Part shown: positions 1-6,851 of the stretch, piece after piece
How positions within the stretch are numbered: the stretch's first letter is position 1
Layout of the letters: each line of letters opens with the position of its first letter
Source of the DNA: an uncultured Eubacteriales bacterium
GTDB taxonomy: Bacteria > Bacillota > Clostridia > Oscillospirales > Oscillospiraceae
DNA: 64,000 nucleotides
Assembly (NCBI GenBank): GCA_900317425.1
Contig: ONGR01000005.1
Location: forward strand, 26,641 to 90,640
Direction of reading: 5' to 3'
Notes under the pieces: model-generated
Seen by the model: the letters and a program-made list of their open reading frames with translations, nothing else
Database searches by the model: none
Told to the model about the DNA's origin: nothing
Translations under genes and position numbers: made by a program

Positions 1-76
1 CCATACCTCTCAACAATGATGTCGCGGATCGCTATTTGCTCGCAGGGTCCGCCTCGCAGGCCGTCGAAAACGCGGC

Positions 77-472
77 TTATGCCCGCTTCTCCACCTCCAG
101 GATGTGCTCCACGGGCACGTAGTGCTTGCGGCAGTTGGCGTAATAGACGACGGCGCAGTGGGCGTATTCCTCCTCCACCCGGGAAACCCGGGGGACCAGC
201 GGTCCGTCGGTCTCCTCCACGTCCGCCAGAAGAACAGCCCGGAGCAGGATATCCCGATAGCCCACGATCACGCCCCGGAAGGGCCGCTCCACATAGGCGT
301 GGTACGTCTTCTGCAGCCGCTCTCCCCGATAGCGGACCTCCTGAAGAACAGTCCTGCCGTGATCGGTCACGAACCGGCCGCAGAGGGGATCGTCCTTATC
401 CTGTACCAGGTGGCGTCCGTCCCGGACGGGGACCACGAAGCCGCCGCAGCGGACCAGATCAAACAGTTCCAT
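77..472 (-). CDS. Small hypothetical protein, distal gene of the AAA+/Hsp70 cluster
   Basis: A 131-residue soluble protein with no family I recognise. The start at 472 was chosen over an upstream in-frame codon at 505 because AAAGGAG sits seven bases before it and translation then begins MELFDLVRCGGF. The sequence looks like a compact beta-rich domain with many charged residues and three to four scattered cysteines, but no CxxC pair, signal peptide or membrane segment. It follows the large membrane protein gene after a 100-base gap that holds a stem-loop, so it may be translated or processed separately. Function unknown; membership in the cluster is inferred from orientation only. Confidence 0.55.
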   Translation of the reverse strand: MELFDLVRCGGFVVPVRDGRHLVQDKDDPLCGRFVTDHGRTVLQEVRYRGERLQKTYHAYVERPFRGVIVGYRDILLRAVLLADVEETDGPLVPRVSRVEEEYAHCAVVYYANCRKHYVPVEHILEVEKRA

Positions 473-534
473 GGGGATGCTCCTTTCGATCAAGCAGATT
501 GTCAATACGTCAGCATGAGGAAGTCTCCTGTGAT

Positions 535-566
535 CCGCAGGAGACGAATGCCGTTCTCTCCTGCGG
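535..566 (-). other. Stem-loop between the RCC1-like gene and the distal small gene
   Basis: A perfect 10-bp inverted repeat (CCGCAGGAGA at 535-544, TCTCCTGCGG at 557-566) lies just after the stop codon at 573. On the minus strand no run of T follows, so it is not a standard intrinsic terminator. It may protect the 3' end of the upstream message or set the ratio between the two genes. Confidence 0.4.
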
Positions 567-572
567 CGCCCA

Positions 573-3329
573 TCAGCTGCCGCTCAAATAGGCGGCCTGC
601 TGTTTCAAATCCTGCCAACCGATAATATGGATGGCACCGTCGGCCGTGTAGCCCACTGTGGTCGCGCCCATGGCCTCAATCCGGACGACGTCGGTCCAGT
701 CGCTGACGTCGCACTGGCCGTAGGTATTATCGCCCGCGGCCAGCACCGTTCCGTCGGACCGCAGGGCCACCAGGTGGTTGCTGCCGGCGGAGATGGCGGT
801 CACGTCGGTCCAGGAGGAGAGAACGCTCTCATCGAAAAGACTCTTTCCGTCGTCCCCCACCACGCCGCCATACAGCACTCTGCCGTCCCGGGTCAGGCCG
901 AAGACGTCCGTATGGTCACTGCAGGCGGCAACATCCCGAAGATCCGTCCAGCTCAGCACCGGCTGACCCCAGCTGCCGTGATAATAGGTGTACTCGTCCC
1001 AGGGTACGTCCACCGTGCCCTGTTCCGTCAGGGCAAAGACGGACAGGTCCTTGGCATGGGCGGCCGCCACCTTGACGATGCCGCTCATGCGTTGGCCGTC
1101 CCGGTTGAGGAGATAGCCCTCATCGTCGGAGTAGCCAACAGCGGAGCGCACGGTGCCGTCTGCGCACACGCCCAGCAGGCTACCGTAGCCGGGCGCACAC
1201 AGGGAGGTGATACCCTTCCAGTCACTGACGTCCACGGGATCGGCCTGCCAGTTGTCCACCAGGACGGTGCCGTCTTTTTTCACACCGGCCAGCACATAGG
1301 GGGACATGCAGCAGATGGAGGCCACGTCCTTCCAGGAGGAGTAATCCTCGTTTCCCGCGCCGCGGGTGCCGAAAGCTGTCACCCTGCCGTTGACGTCCAG
1401 GCAAAAGACGCCGTAGTAGGAGACCACCTGGCTGTATTCCCGGTTGGCAAGGCCCTGCTCCAGCTTCTCCTGCTCCTCGGTATAATAGGCGATCCGCTCC
1501 TGTTTATGCTTCGCCTGCTGCCGCAGGCCCTGATAGGCCGCGGTATCCACGTACATTGCCGGACGGACCAGGGCCTTGCTGTCCGGGGCGCAGTAATAGT
1601 ACACCTCCTTACCGAGGTCCGCACGGTACGCTGAGGCTATAATCCGGGACTCGCCAACGGGACATCTGAGCCACACCAGCGCGGCTCCGTCCTTCTGATA
1701 CTCGAAGGTCTCGGCGATCACCGCATCCGCTTCGGCGGTCATGGGCGCCGGGGCCGTCAGCATATAGGCGCTGCCATCCTCAATAAAGATCCTGTCGGCG
1801 GTGGTCTCCTGTTCCCCGGTTTTTTCAAAGAGAGAGTGTCCCTCTTCGTCGCTGAGGTAGCAGGTGGTCAGTTCCGTCTCGGGAATGACGCCCTGTTCCT
1901 CCGCGGTAAAGGCCCCGGTGTAGAACGTCCCGTTGAGCCAGCTGCGGATCGCGCTGTCGGCCCAGGAGTTGTCCTCGCCGCCCTCGTGATAGGACATCGC
2001 CGTCAGGCATGTATCGCACACCAGCAGGGCCCGTCCGCTCTCCACGGACTTGACGTGCCAGGAGATCCCTTCCGCTCCGTTGGCGGTGTCGCCGTCCTGT
2101 TCATAGCTGCCCAGGAGGACCGTTTCACCCGTCACGAGCCGGTCAAACGCCTGATACTTTGCCTCCGACCAGGTCGGGCCAAGGACAACGCCAATCACAG
2201 TGCCGAGGAAGAGGGGGGCCAGCCAGGAGCGCCAGCCGCTCTTCAGACGCTTGTCCTCCCTGCCCAGAAACTGCCACAGTTCCCCCGCCGCGCCGATCAA
2301 CATCAGCGCCAGGCCACCGAGAAACAGGCAGATGGAGATACGGTTCAGCGCGGCGCTGCCGAAGGAGTTGCCCACCGGCACACCGCCCATCAGAGCGATG
2401 GCGGCTGTCACCACCGCGGCGACGACGCCCATGAGGCGCAGGATGTTCCAGACGCCTCGTCCGTTATTCCCCAGCCAGCCGCCCAGGTTGGCGATGACCG
2501 TGCGGGACAGGCTGACCAGCAGGATCGCCGGCAGCACCGCCCAGGCGTGGGCCATGATCCACTCAGTCCCGCCGCTGCGGAACATGGTAAAGACAAACAG
2601 GGCTGTCAAAGCCAGATAGATCGGCAGCACGGTATAGCCCCTCTGCAGCCGTGTGTTCTGCTTTTTTTCCGTCCGGTTCGGCACGGACGGTTTGACGGTT
2701 ATCACAGGCGTGGGCTGCTGGGAAGGCCGGGTCGTCGTTACCGGTCTGGTGGTCGGCGTCGCCGGTCTGGGCGTTGGAGTCGCCGGTCTGGGCGTCGGCG
2801 TCACCGGCCTGGGCGTTGGAGTCGCCGGTCTGGGCGTCGGGGTCGCCGGCTTGGGCGTCGGCGTCACCGGCTTGGGTGTCGGGGTCGCCGGCTTGGGCGT
2901 CGGCGTCACCGGCTTGGGCGTCGGCGTCACCGGCTTGGGCGTCGGTCTGGTTCCCTCTCTGTCAATCAACTGTCCGAAGTCTTCCCAGCTCATCGGTCCC
3001 TGTCTTTTCGGGGGAGTGGACGGATTGCCGCTGGGCTGTTTGGTGGATGAGCCCGGCGTTTTGCCGGTCTTCGCAGCCTGCTCCGCCGCCAGTTCGGCTC
3101 TCCGGCGGTCGGCCTCGGCCTTCCACCTTCCATTCTTCGGAGATTCTGTTCTGGCTTTCCTTGTGATCTCCAGGGCCGAATTGTCCTTCGTCTTGACAAA
3201 GGCCGCCAGTTCGTCCAGGATCACGCTGTTGGACTTTCCCAGGAATACGATCGGATCCTTCTTTATGTCAAAGCCGCATCGGGAGCAACGGGTGTCACTC
3301 AGCTGCGCCCCGCATTTGGGACATTTCAT
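573..3329 (-). CDS. Five-TM protein: zinc ribbon, Thr-Pro repeats, DUF6273-like and RCC1-like domains
   Basis: A 918-residue membrane protein. Residues 3-18 form a CxxC...CxxC zinc ribbon. Residues 127-200 are a seven-residue Thr/Pro/Lys-Arg repeat. Five hydrophobic segments follow at about 233-250, 258-281, 295-316, 331-351 and 368-386. Residues 400-600 resemble the DUF6273 family (motif SWADSAIRSWLNGTFY). A short helical stretch precedes an RCC1-like beta-propeller at about 640-918 with recurring W-x-D-V and GTV/DG motifs. An odd number of helices with a zinc-ribbon N-terminus inside would put the propeller outside, so a sensor or surface-display role is plausible (inference). It lies directly downstream of the sigma/anti-sigma pair. 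It could instead be a structural anchor. Confidence 0.7.
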   Translation of the reverse strand: MKCPKCGAQLSDTRCSRCGFDIKKDPIVFLGKSNSVILDELAAFVKTKDNSALEITRKARTESPKNGRWKAEADRRRAELAAEQAAKTGKTPGSSTKQPSGNPSTPPKRQGPMSWEDFGQLIDREGTRPTPKPVTPTPKPVTPTPKPATPTPKPVTPTPKPATPTPRPATPTPRPVTPTPRPATPTPRPATPTTRPVTTTRPSQQPTPVITVKPSVPNRTEKKQNTRLQRGYTVLPIYLALTALFVFTMFRSGGTEWIMAHAWAVLPAILLVSLSRTVIANLGGWLGNNGRGVWNILRLMGVVAAVVTAAIALMGGVPVGNSFGSAALNRISICLFLGGLALMLIGAAGELWQFLGREDKRLKSGWRSWLAPLFLGTVIGVVLGPTWSEAKYQAFDRLVTGETVLLGSYEQDGDTANGAEGISWHVKSVESGRALLVCDTCLTAMSYHEGGEDNSWADSAIRSWLNGTFYTGAFTAEEQGVIPETELTTCYLSDEEGHSLFEKTGEQETTADRIFIEDGSAYMLTAPAPMTAEADAVIAETFEYQKDGAALVWLRCPVGESRIIASAYRADLGKEVYYYCAPDSKALVRPAMYVDTAAYQGLRQQAKHKQERIAYYTEEQEKLEQGLANREYSQVVSYYGVFCLDVNGRVTAFGTRGAGNEDYSSWKDVASICCMSPYVLAGVKKDGTVLVDNWQADPVDVSDWKGITSLCAPGYGSLLGVCADGTVRSAVGYSDDEGYLLNRDGQRMSGIVKVAAAHAKDLSVFALTEQGTVDVPWDEYTYYHGSWGQPVLSWTDLRDVAACSDHTDVFGLTRDGRVLYGGVVGDDGKSLFDESVLSSWTDVTAISAGSNHLVALRSDGTVLAAGDNTYGQCDVSDWTDVVRIEAMGATTVGYTADGAIHIIGWQDLKQQAAYLSGS
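2730..2951 (-). repeat. 21-bp tandem repeat encoding Thr-Pro stalk
   Basis: About ten tandem copies of a 21-base unit encode the seven-residue motif PTPKPVT and variants (K/R and V/A alternate). It lies between the zinc-ribbon region and the first membrane helix of the large membrane protein. Pro-Thr repeats of this kind are extended, and copy number of such DNA repeats often varies between strains. Confidence 0.9.
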
Positions 3330-3371
3330 TCTCTTTCCCTCCTGTTCTCTATCTGTCCAGGCCGCGGAGCG

Positions 3372-4070
3372 TCATCGCTCCACCATCACCGTGTACTTTC
3401 CCGGGCTGATGCCCTCGAACCGCACGTAGCAGATGGAGTCGTCGTATCGCACCAGTTCGATCATCTGCGGATCGGCATCGCCGTCATCCGGCAAGATGAG
3501 GACGCGGCTGCCGGCGGAATACTCCGCCGAATCGAAATACAGTGACAAGGTGCCGTCCAGTCCGATGCTGACCCGGTTCTTTTGTCTGTCGAACAGGCTG
3601 GACCGGATCACACTCTCGGTCTTTTCCACCTCGTCAGGCCCGGTGGCAGAGCGCATGACGGTCACCAGCCGGGGATAGGTCAGCGCTTCGGCGTTGATGC
3701 CGGCCAGCTCCCGCAGATTCTTCACCCGGAAGGACAGCCACAGTTTGAACCGTCTGCAGTCCTCCAGGATCTTCTCCCCCGCTTTTTCCGGCTCCGTAAT
3801 GAGCAGGGCGCGGAAGAGACGGATCAGCAGCTTCTCCTGCACGGTATCCACGGCGGCATATTCCTCCGCCCGGTCCCGCAGCGCCATCAGCCCGCGGTAC
3901 ATCTCGCCGCACGCCGGGCAGGACATCACGTGGCGGTTGATTCTGGCGGCAGTTTTGATAAAATCGCCGCCGCGGCCGTCCGAGAATACGTAATCGGCCA
4001 TCTCCTCGTAGGAGATGTGCTCCTCCGCCGCGGTTCGGCGGTCGGTCGTCTCAGTTCTCACGTTAGCCAT
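3372..4070 (-). CDS. Putative zinc-binding anti-sigma-like protein
   Basis: A 232-residue protein translated from an ATG that overlaps the end of the sigma-like gene by eight bases. Residues 47-54 carry the ZAS-type pattern H-x3-C-x2-C (HVMSCPAC), as in zinc anti-sigma factors of the RsrA/ChrR kind. The region before it has the EEMADYVFSD start often seen in such domains. The C-terminal part (about 130-232) looks like a beta-rich ligand or accessory domain, and no transmembrane helix is evident, so it would be cytoplasmic. Known: ZAS proteins hold their cognate sigma factor inactive. Inferred: it controls the partner encoded just upstream. I have not matched it to a named family. Confidence 0.6.
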   Translation of the reverse strand: MANVRTETTDRRTAAEEHISYEEMADYVFSDGRGGDFIKTAARINRHVMSCPACGEMYRGLMALRDRAEEYAAVDTVQEKLLIRLFRALLITEPEKAGEKILEDCRRFKLWLSFRVKNLRELAGINAEALTYPRLVTVMRSATGPDEVEKTESVIRSSLFDRQKNRVSIGLDGTLSLYFDSAEYSAGSRVLILPDDGDADPQMIELVRYDDSICYVRFEGISPGKYTVMVER

Positions 4071-4794
4071 TCTTCTGTTGCTCCTTCATCTTTGATACGA
4101 CCCAGTTGCTGCTGTCGGTAATGGTGCGGGGCGTGAGGTCAAACTTTCTGTCCGGGCACGCCTCCACCTTCTCCCTCAGCGGCGCCAGGACGGACACCGG
4201 GATGCTGCACGCAAGCGCTTGCGACAGATCCAGTGTCATGCGATGATACATCACCGCCAGAGGGACGCCCTCAAACTCCTCCACGATCCCCTTGGGAGAA
4301 CCGTTGCGGCCCAGCAGCGCGCCCAGCAGTCTGTTATAGACGAACGCCATGATCTTCTCCGGCGTGGTGGCGATGGCAAACGACCCTTTCAAAGCCTCCA
4401 GCAGCGCGTCGCGGGCAGCGATCCGCCGGACGAAATCGTCCTCCGTGTACTGACCGATGGCATCGTCATATTCCAGCTGCTCCAGTTCTCTGGTCTTTGC
4501 GCGGTAGTAATTGTTTTTCTCGTTCTCCACGATCGTCCGCAGCCAGGCGTTCCTCTCCCCGGGGGATTTGTCCGCCGACTGCTGGTAGAATCTGGGCAAG
4601 TTCCGGATGACCTTGCAGACGATATCCTGCAGCACGTCCTCGGCGTCCGCCCGGGACAGGCCGCGGCCGCGGCGCTTCAGAAGCGCGCCGGCATCATCGT
4701 ATATGATCCGGCACAACGAATCGTAGTCCGTCTCCTCCCCCTCTGACAGGGCTCGCCCGATCAGGCGGAACGTCTCATGCTCTCCAAACGTCAT
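4063..4794 (-). CDS. Sigma-70 family (ECF-like) RNA polymerase factor
   Basis: A 243-residue protein. Residues about 20-95 look like sigma region 2: a DYDSLCRIIYDDAGALLKRR stretch, then LSRADAEDVLQDIVCKVIRN, the acidic DAEDVLQD core typical of ECF sigma factors, then the aromatic/basic block around NAWLRTIVENEKNNYYR. Region 4 is less clear: the last 100 residues are helical but lack an obvious helix-turn-helix, so the protein is a divergent or degenerate sigma. The next gene encodes a zinc anti-sigma-like protein and overlaps it by eight bases. Inferred role: autoregulation of this operon. Moderate confidence because region 4 is atypical. Confidence 0.65.
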   Translation of the reverse strand: MTFGEHETFRLIGRALSEGEETDYDSLCRIIYDDAGALLKRRGRGLSRADAEDVLQDIVCKVIRNLPRFYQQSADKSPGERNAWLRTIVENEKNNYYRAKTRELEQLEYDDAIGQYTEDDFVRRIAARDALLEALKGSFAIATTPEKIMAFVYNRLLGALLGRNGSPKGIVEEFEGVPLAVMYHRMTLDLSQALACSIPVSVLAPLREKVEACPDRKFDLTPRTITDSSNWVVSKMKEQQKNG

Positions 4795-4839
4795 CTGTCT
4801 CTTGCCTCTCTCAACATATCAAACGCAGATCCGCCGGTT

Positions 4840-5481
4840 TTATCGGATCTCTCCGGGCGGTTCTTCGGTCTCCTCCGCCATCCGGCGCGTCGCTTCTTTC
4901 CAGGTCTCCAGGGTCTCCCGGTACGGTACGCCCACAAGAAAAGCGTCCCTGCCCGAAATAAAGATCTGGATATCCCGGCTCTTGCCCTCATACAGCTCCC
5001 GATGGGGGAGATATCTGGTGGTGATATAGTGGACCGTCTGGTTGCTGGAGCCCTTCAGGCTGCTCCCGTCATTTAGCGCATCCACGTATTCTCCGTCAAT
5101 GATCAGATCCGCCAGGGAATCGACGATCTCCAGGATCTGCGGATTCTCCGTCCGGCGGAGCTCCTCCATGGTGTTCCCGGTGTAGATGATCACGCCGAGA
5201 TCCGTCCGCTGCCGCACCGCTTTGAGCAGGCGGCATAGCGCCTCCGGCTGGAGGAACGGCTCGCCGCCGCTGACGGTGATGCCCTCAATATCCTTCGTCC
5301 GGCACACCGTTTCGATGAGATCCTCCAGCTCCCAGACCGTTCCGCCCTCCAGAGGACGGGAGGCAGGGGACATGCAGCCGGGGCATCTGCGCAGGCAGCC
5401 CTGAAACCAGATGACCATCCTGGTGCCCGGCCCCAGGGCGGTGGTATGGGTCACCAGATTGTGCAGTCTAACCGTGCTCAT
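4840..5481 (-). CDS. Radical SAM protein, NrdG-like activase
   Basis: A 213-residue radical SAM protein. The cluster-binding motif C-x3-C-x2-C is at residues 29, 33 and 36 (GCLRRCPGC), followed by VSGGEPFLQP, the usual SAM-binding GGEP motif, and a glycyl-radical-activase-like body. Family: anaerobic ribonucleotide reductase activating protein (NrdG) and related small activases. Length matches NrdG, but no nrdD or other glycyl-radical enzyme lies in the window, and the gene overlaps the preceding gene by four bases (ATGA). It is therefore more likely a dedicated activase or modifier for a protein of this cluster than a housekeeping NrdG (inference). No auxiliary cluster domain is visible. Confidence 0.75.
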   Translation of the reverse strand: MSTVRLHNLVTHTTALGPGTRMVIWFQGCLRRCPGCMSPASRPLEGGTVWELEDLIETVCRTKDIEGITVSGGEPFLQPEALCRLLKAVRQRTDLGVIIYTGNTMEELRRTENPQILEIVDSLADLIIDGEYVDALNDGSSLKGSSNQTVHYITTRYLPHRELYEGKSRDIQIFISGRDAFLVGVPYRETLETWKEATRRMAEETEEPPGEIR

Positions 5482-5972
5482 TCGTCTCCTCCGGCCATAT
5501 CATGCAGCCTCTTTCCCATCAGGGAAGAGACACCTTTTGCGTAATCAATATTGGAAATGATCTCGGAGATCTGGACGGACAGCATGGGATAAAGTCCCTC
5601 CACGGCGCCGATCTCCGCCATTTTTTCGTCAAAATCCGTCTCCGCCTTCTCCACCTCTCCCATCTCAACCCGGCCGGTCTGCCGCCGCTCATTTGCCAGC
5701 TCCAGCGTCCGGTTATTGAGCAGTCGGATCTCCTCGATCATCTGGTAGCAGGAAAAGTACAATCCCGCATCCCGGCCGAAGCAGGCCAGGACGGAATCCA
5801 CGCTGCCGTCCAGCAGATCTCGGATCACGCTGTCGGAGAATCTGCCCTCCAGCTGTGCAAAGCCGTTGTCCCGGGCAAAGGCACTGATGCCGGCGCGCAG
5901 CCTGTCCCGGTCCAGCGGCACGCCCTTCAGCGCGCCGGCCAACCGGTCAAAAAGATATCTCTCCACGTCCAT
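5478..5972 (-). CDS. Small helical protein paired with the radical SAM gene
   Basis: A 164-residue, mostly helical, cytoplasmic protein with no family I recognise. The start at 5972 is preceded by an AGGGGG site seven bases upstream; the longer reading from a TTG at 5990 would swallow that site. Its stop codon overlaps the radical SAM start (ATGA), so the two are translationally coupled. The region around residues 80-115 is Glu/Arg/Lys-rich and likely coiled coil. Two cysteines (in SVLACFGRD and FSCYQM) are present. It could be a substrate or adaptor of the radical SAM enzyme, which is inference from the coupling alone. Confidence 0.55.
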   Translation of the reverse strand: MDVERYLFDRLAGALKGVPLDRDRLRAGISAFARDNGFAQLEGRFSDSVIRDLLDGSVDSVLACFGRDAGLYFSCYQMIEEIRLLNNRTLELANERRQTGRVEMGEVEKAETDFDEKMAEIGAVEGLYPMLSVQISEIISNIDYAKGVSSLMGKRLHDMAGGDE

Positions 5973-5986
5973 GTCTGCGCCCCCTC

Positions 5987-6850
5987 TCAAAGATTATGAT
6001 CGTCCTTGTGCCGCTCCGACTCCTTGAAGGCGATCATCTCCGCCCGCTGGACCGTCAGCTCCAAGCGGGCCTGTTTGATCTTCTCCGGGTCGCTGCTGTA
6101 CTCCAGGACGTCCACGTTCCGGGAAAAACGGTCCCAGGCCGTCTCGTCACCGCCGTTGAGGCGGATCACCTCCTGCTTCAGCTGCTCCGCCCTTCCGCCG
6201 AAATAGGCCTCCTGGACGGTGCGGCTTCCCACCAGTCCCTCCAGCTCATAGGCCTTCCGCTGGGCCTCCGGATAGGCGTTGACCGCCCAGCAGGAGGTCA
6301 CTTCGCCACGGCGCTGCAGCTCCTGCATGGCGTAGCGCTCCGTGATCCCCTCGTTCAGGGCGCGGTTGCTGTCCTCGGTCAGCTTGCCGTTCTCATATGC
6401 CGCCTCCCGGATCCCGGAGCGGTACACCGCCCGGTGGGGATCGGTGTCGTCCAGCTCGTTGTAGGAGGTGAGGTGAAGGGCCTCATGGGTGGTAACGTGC
6501 CGAATGACCTCCGGCGAGCCCTCCCGCATATAGATGCGTCCCTCGGTATCGTAGTGGCCCAGGACGCTGGGGTCCTTCTTGGGAAAACGCTGGCTGTACT
6601 CCTCGGAGGACAAGACCACCGGCTTTTTCTCCTCCCGCTCGATATCGATCCGGACCCGCTGTTCCTCCGGCATGACGTCCCCAAAGGTCTCGGTCATATG
6701 GCCGATGGTCTTCTCGTACGTCTCCGCCGAGATTTTGGCCGAGGACGTCTCCCCATCCCTGCGGGTCGTTGTCTCCGGGAGGGTCCGCTTCTTCTCGTCC
6801 TCCCGGGTCTCCCTGCCGCCGGTCTCACGCAGCCGCCGAAAAATGGCCAT
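5987..6850 (-). CDS. HExxH metallopeptidase-like protein
   Basis: A 287-residue protein with the zinc-peptidase motif HEALH at residues 122-126, followed about 40 residues later by NEGITE (166-171), which could supply the glutamate third ligand as in gluzincins. The first 60 residues are charged and probably disordered; the C-terminal 100 residues are helical. There is no signal peptide, so it should act in the cytoplasm. It starts one base after the stop of the HerA-like ATPase gene, suggesting the two work together. Known: HExxH with a downstream Glu is a metalloprotease signature. Inferred: proteolytic activity. Substrate unknown; a non-catalytic fold is possible. Confidence 0.6.
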   Translation of the reverse strand: MAIFRRLRETGGRETREDEKKRTLPETTTRRDGETSSAKISAETYEKTIGHMTETFGDVMPEEQRVRIDIEREEKKPVVLSSEEYSQRFPKKDPSVLGHYDTEGRIYMREGSPEVIRHVTTHEALHLTSYNELDDTDPHRAVYRSGIREAAYENGKLTEDSNRALNEGITERYAMQELQRRGEVTSCWAVNAYPEAQRKAYELEGLVGSRTVQEAYFGGRAEQLKQEVIRLNGGDETAWDRFSRNVDVLEYSSDPEKIKQARLELTVQRAEMIAFKESERHKDDHNL

Positions 6851-6851
6851 A

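Noticed and set aside
1-4. Start of a further minus-strand gene at the left edge
   Set aside because: An ATG with GAGAGG upstream is visible at positions 4-2, but only four bases remain, so it cannot be judged.
2730-2951. CRISPR-like spaced repeats
   Set aside because: The units are contiguous 21-base in-frame repeats encoding PTPKPVT, with no spacers and no cas genes nearby.
1836-3050. Long plus-strand open frames opposite the large membrane protein
   Set aside because: They mirror the repeat-rich coding strand and have low-complexity, arginine-rich translations with no ribosome binding site. They are antisense shadows.
4840-5481. Housekeeping NrdG activating a nearby ribonucleotide reductase
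   Set aside because: No nrdD lies in the window and the gene is coupled to cluster genes, so I call it NrdG-like only.
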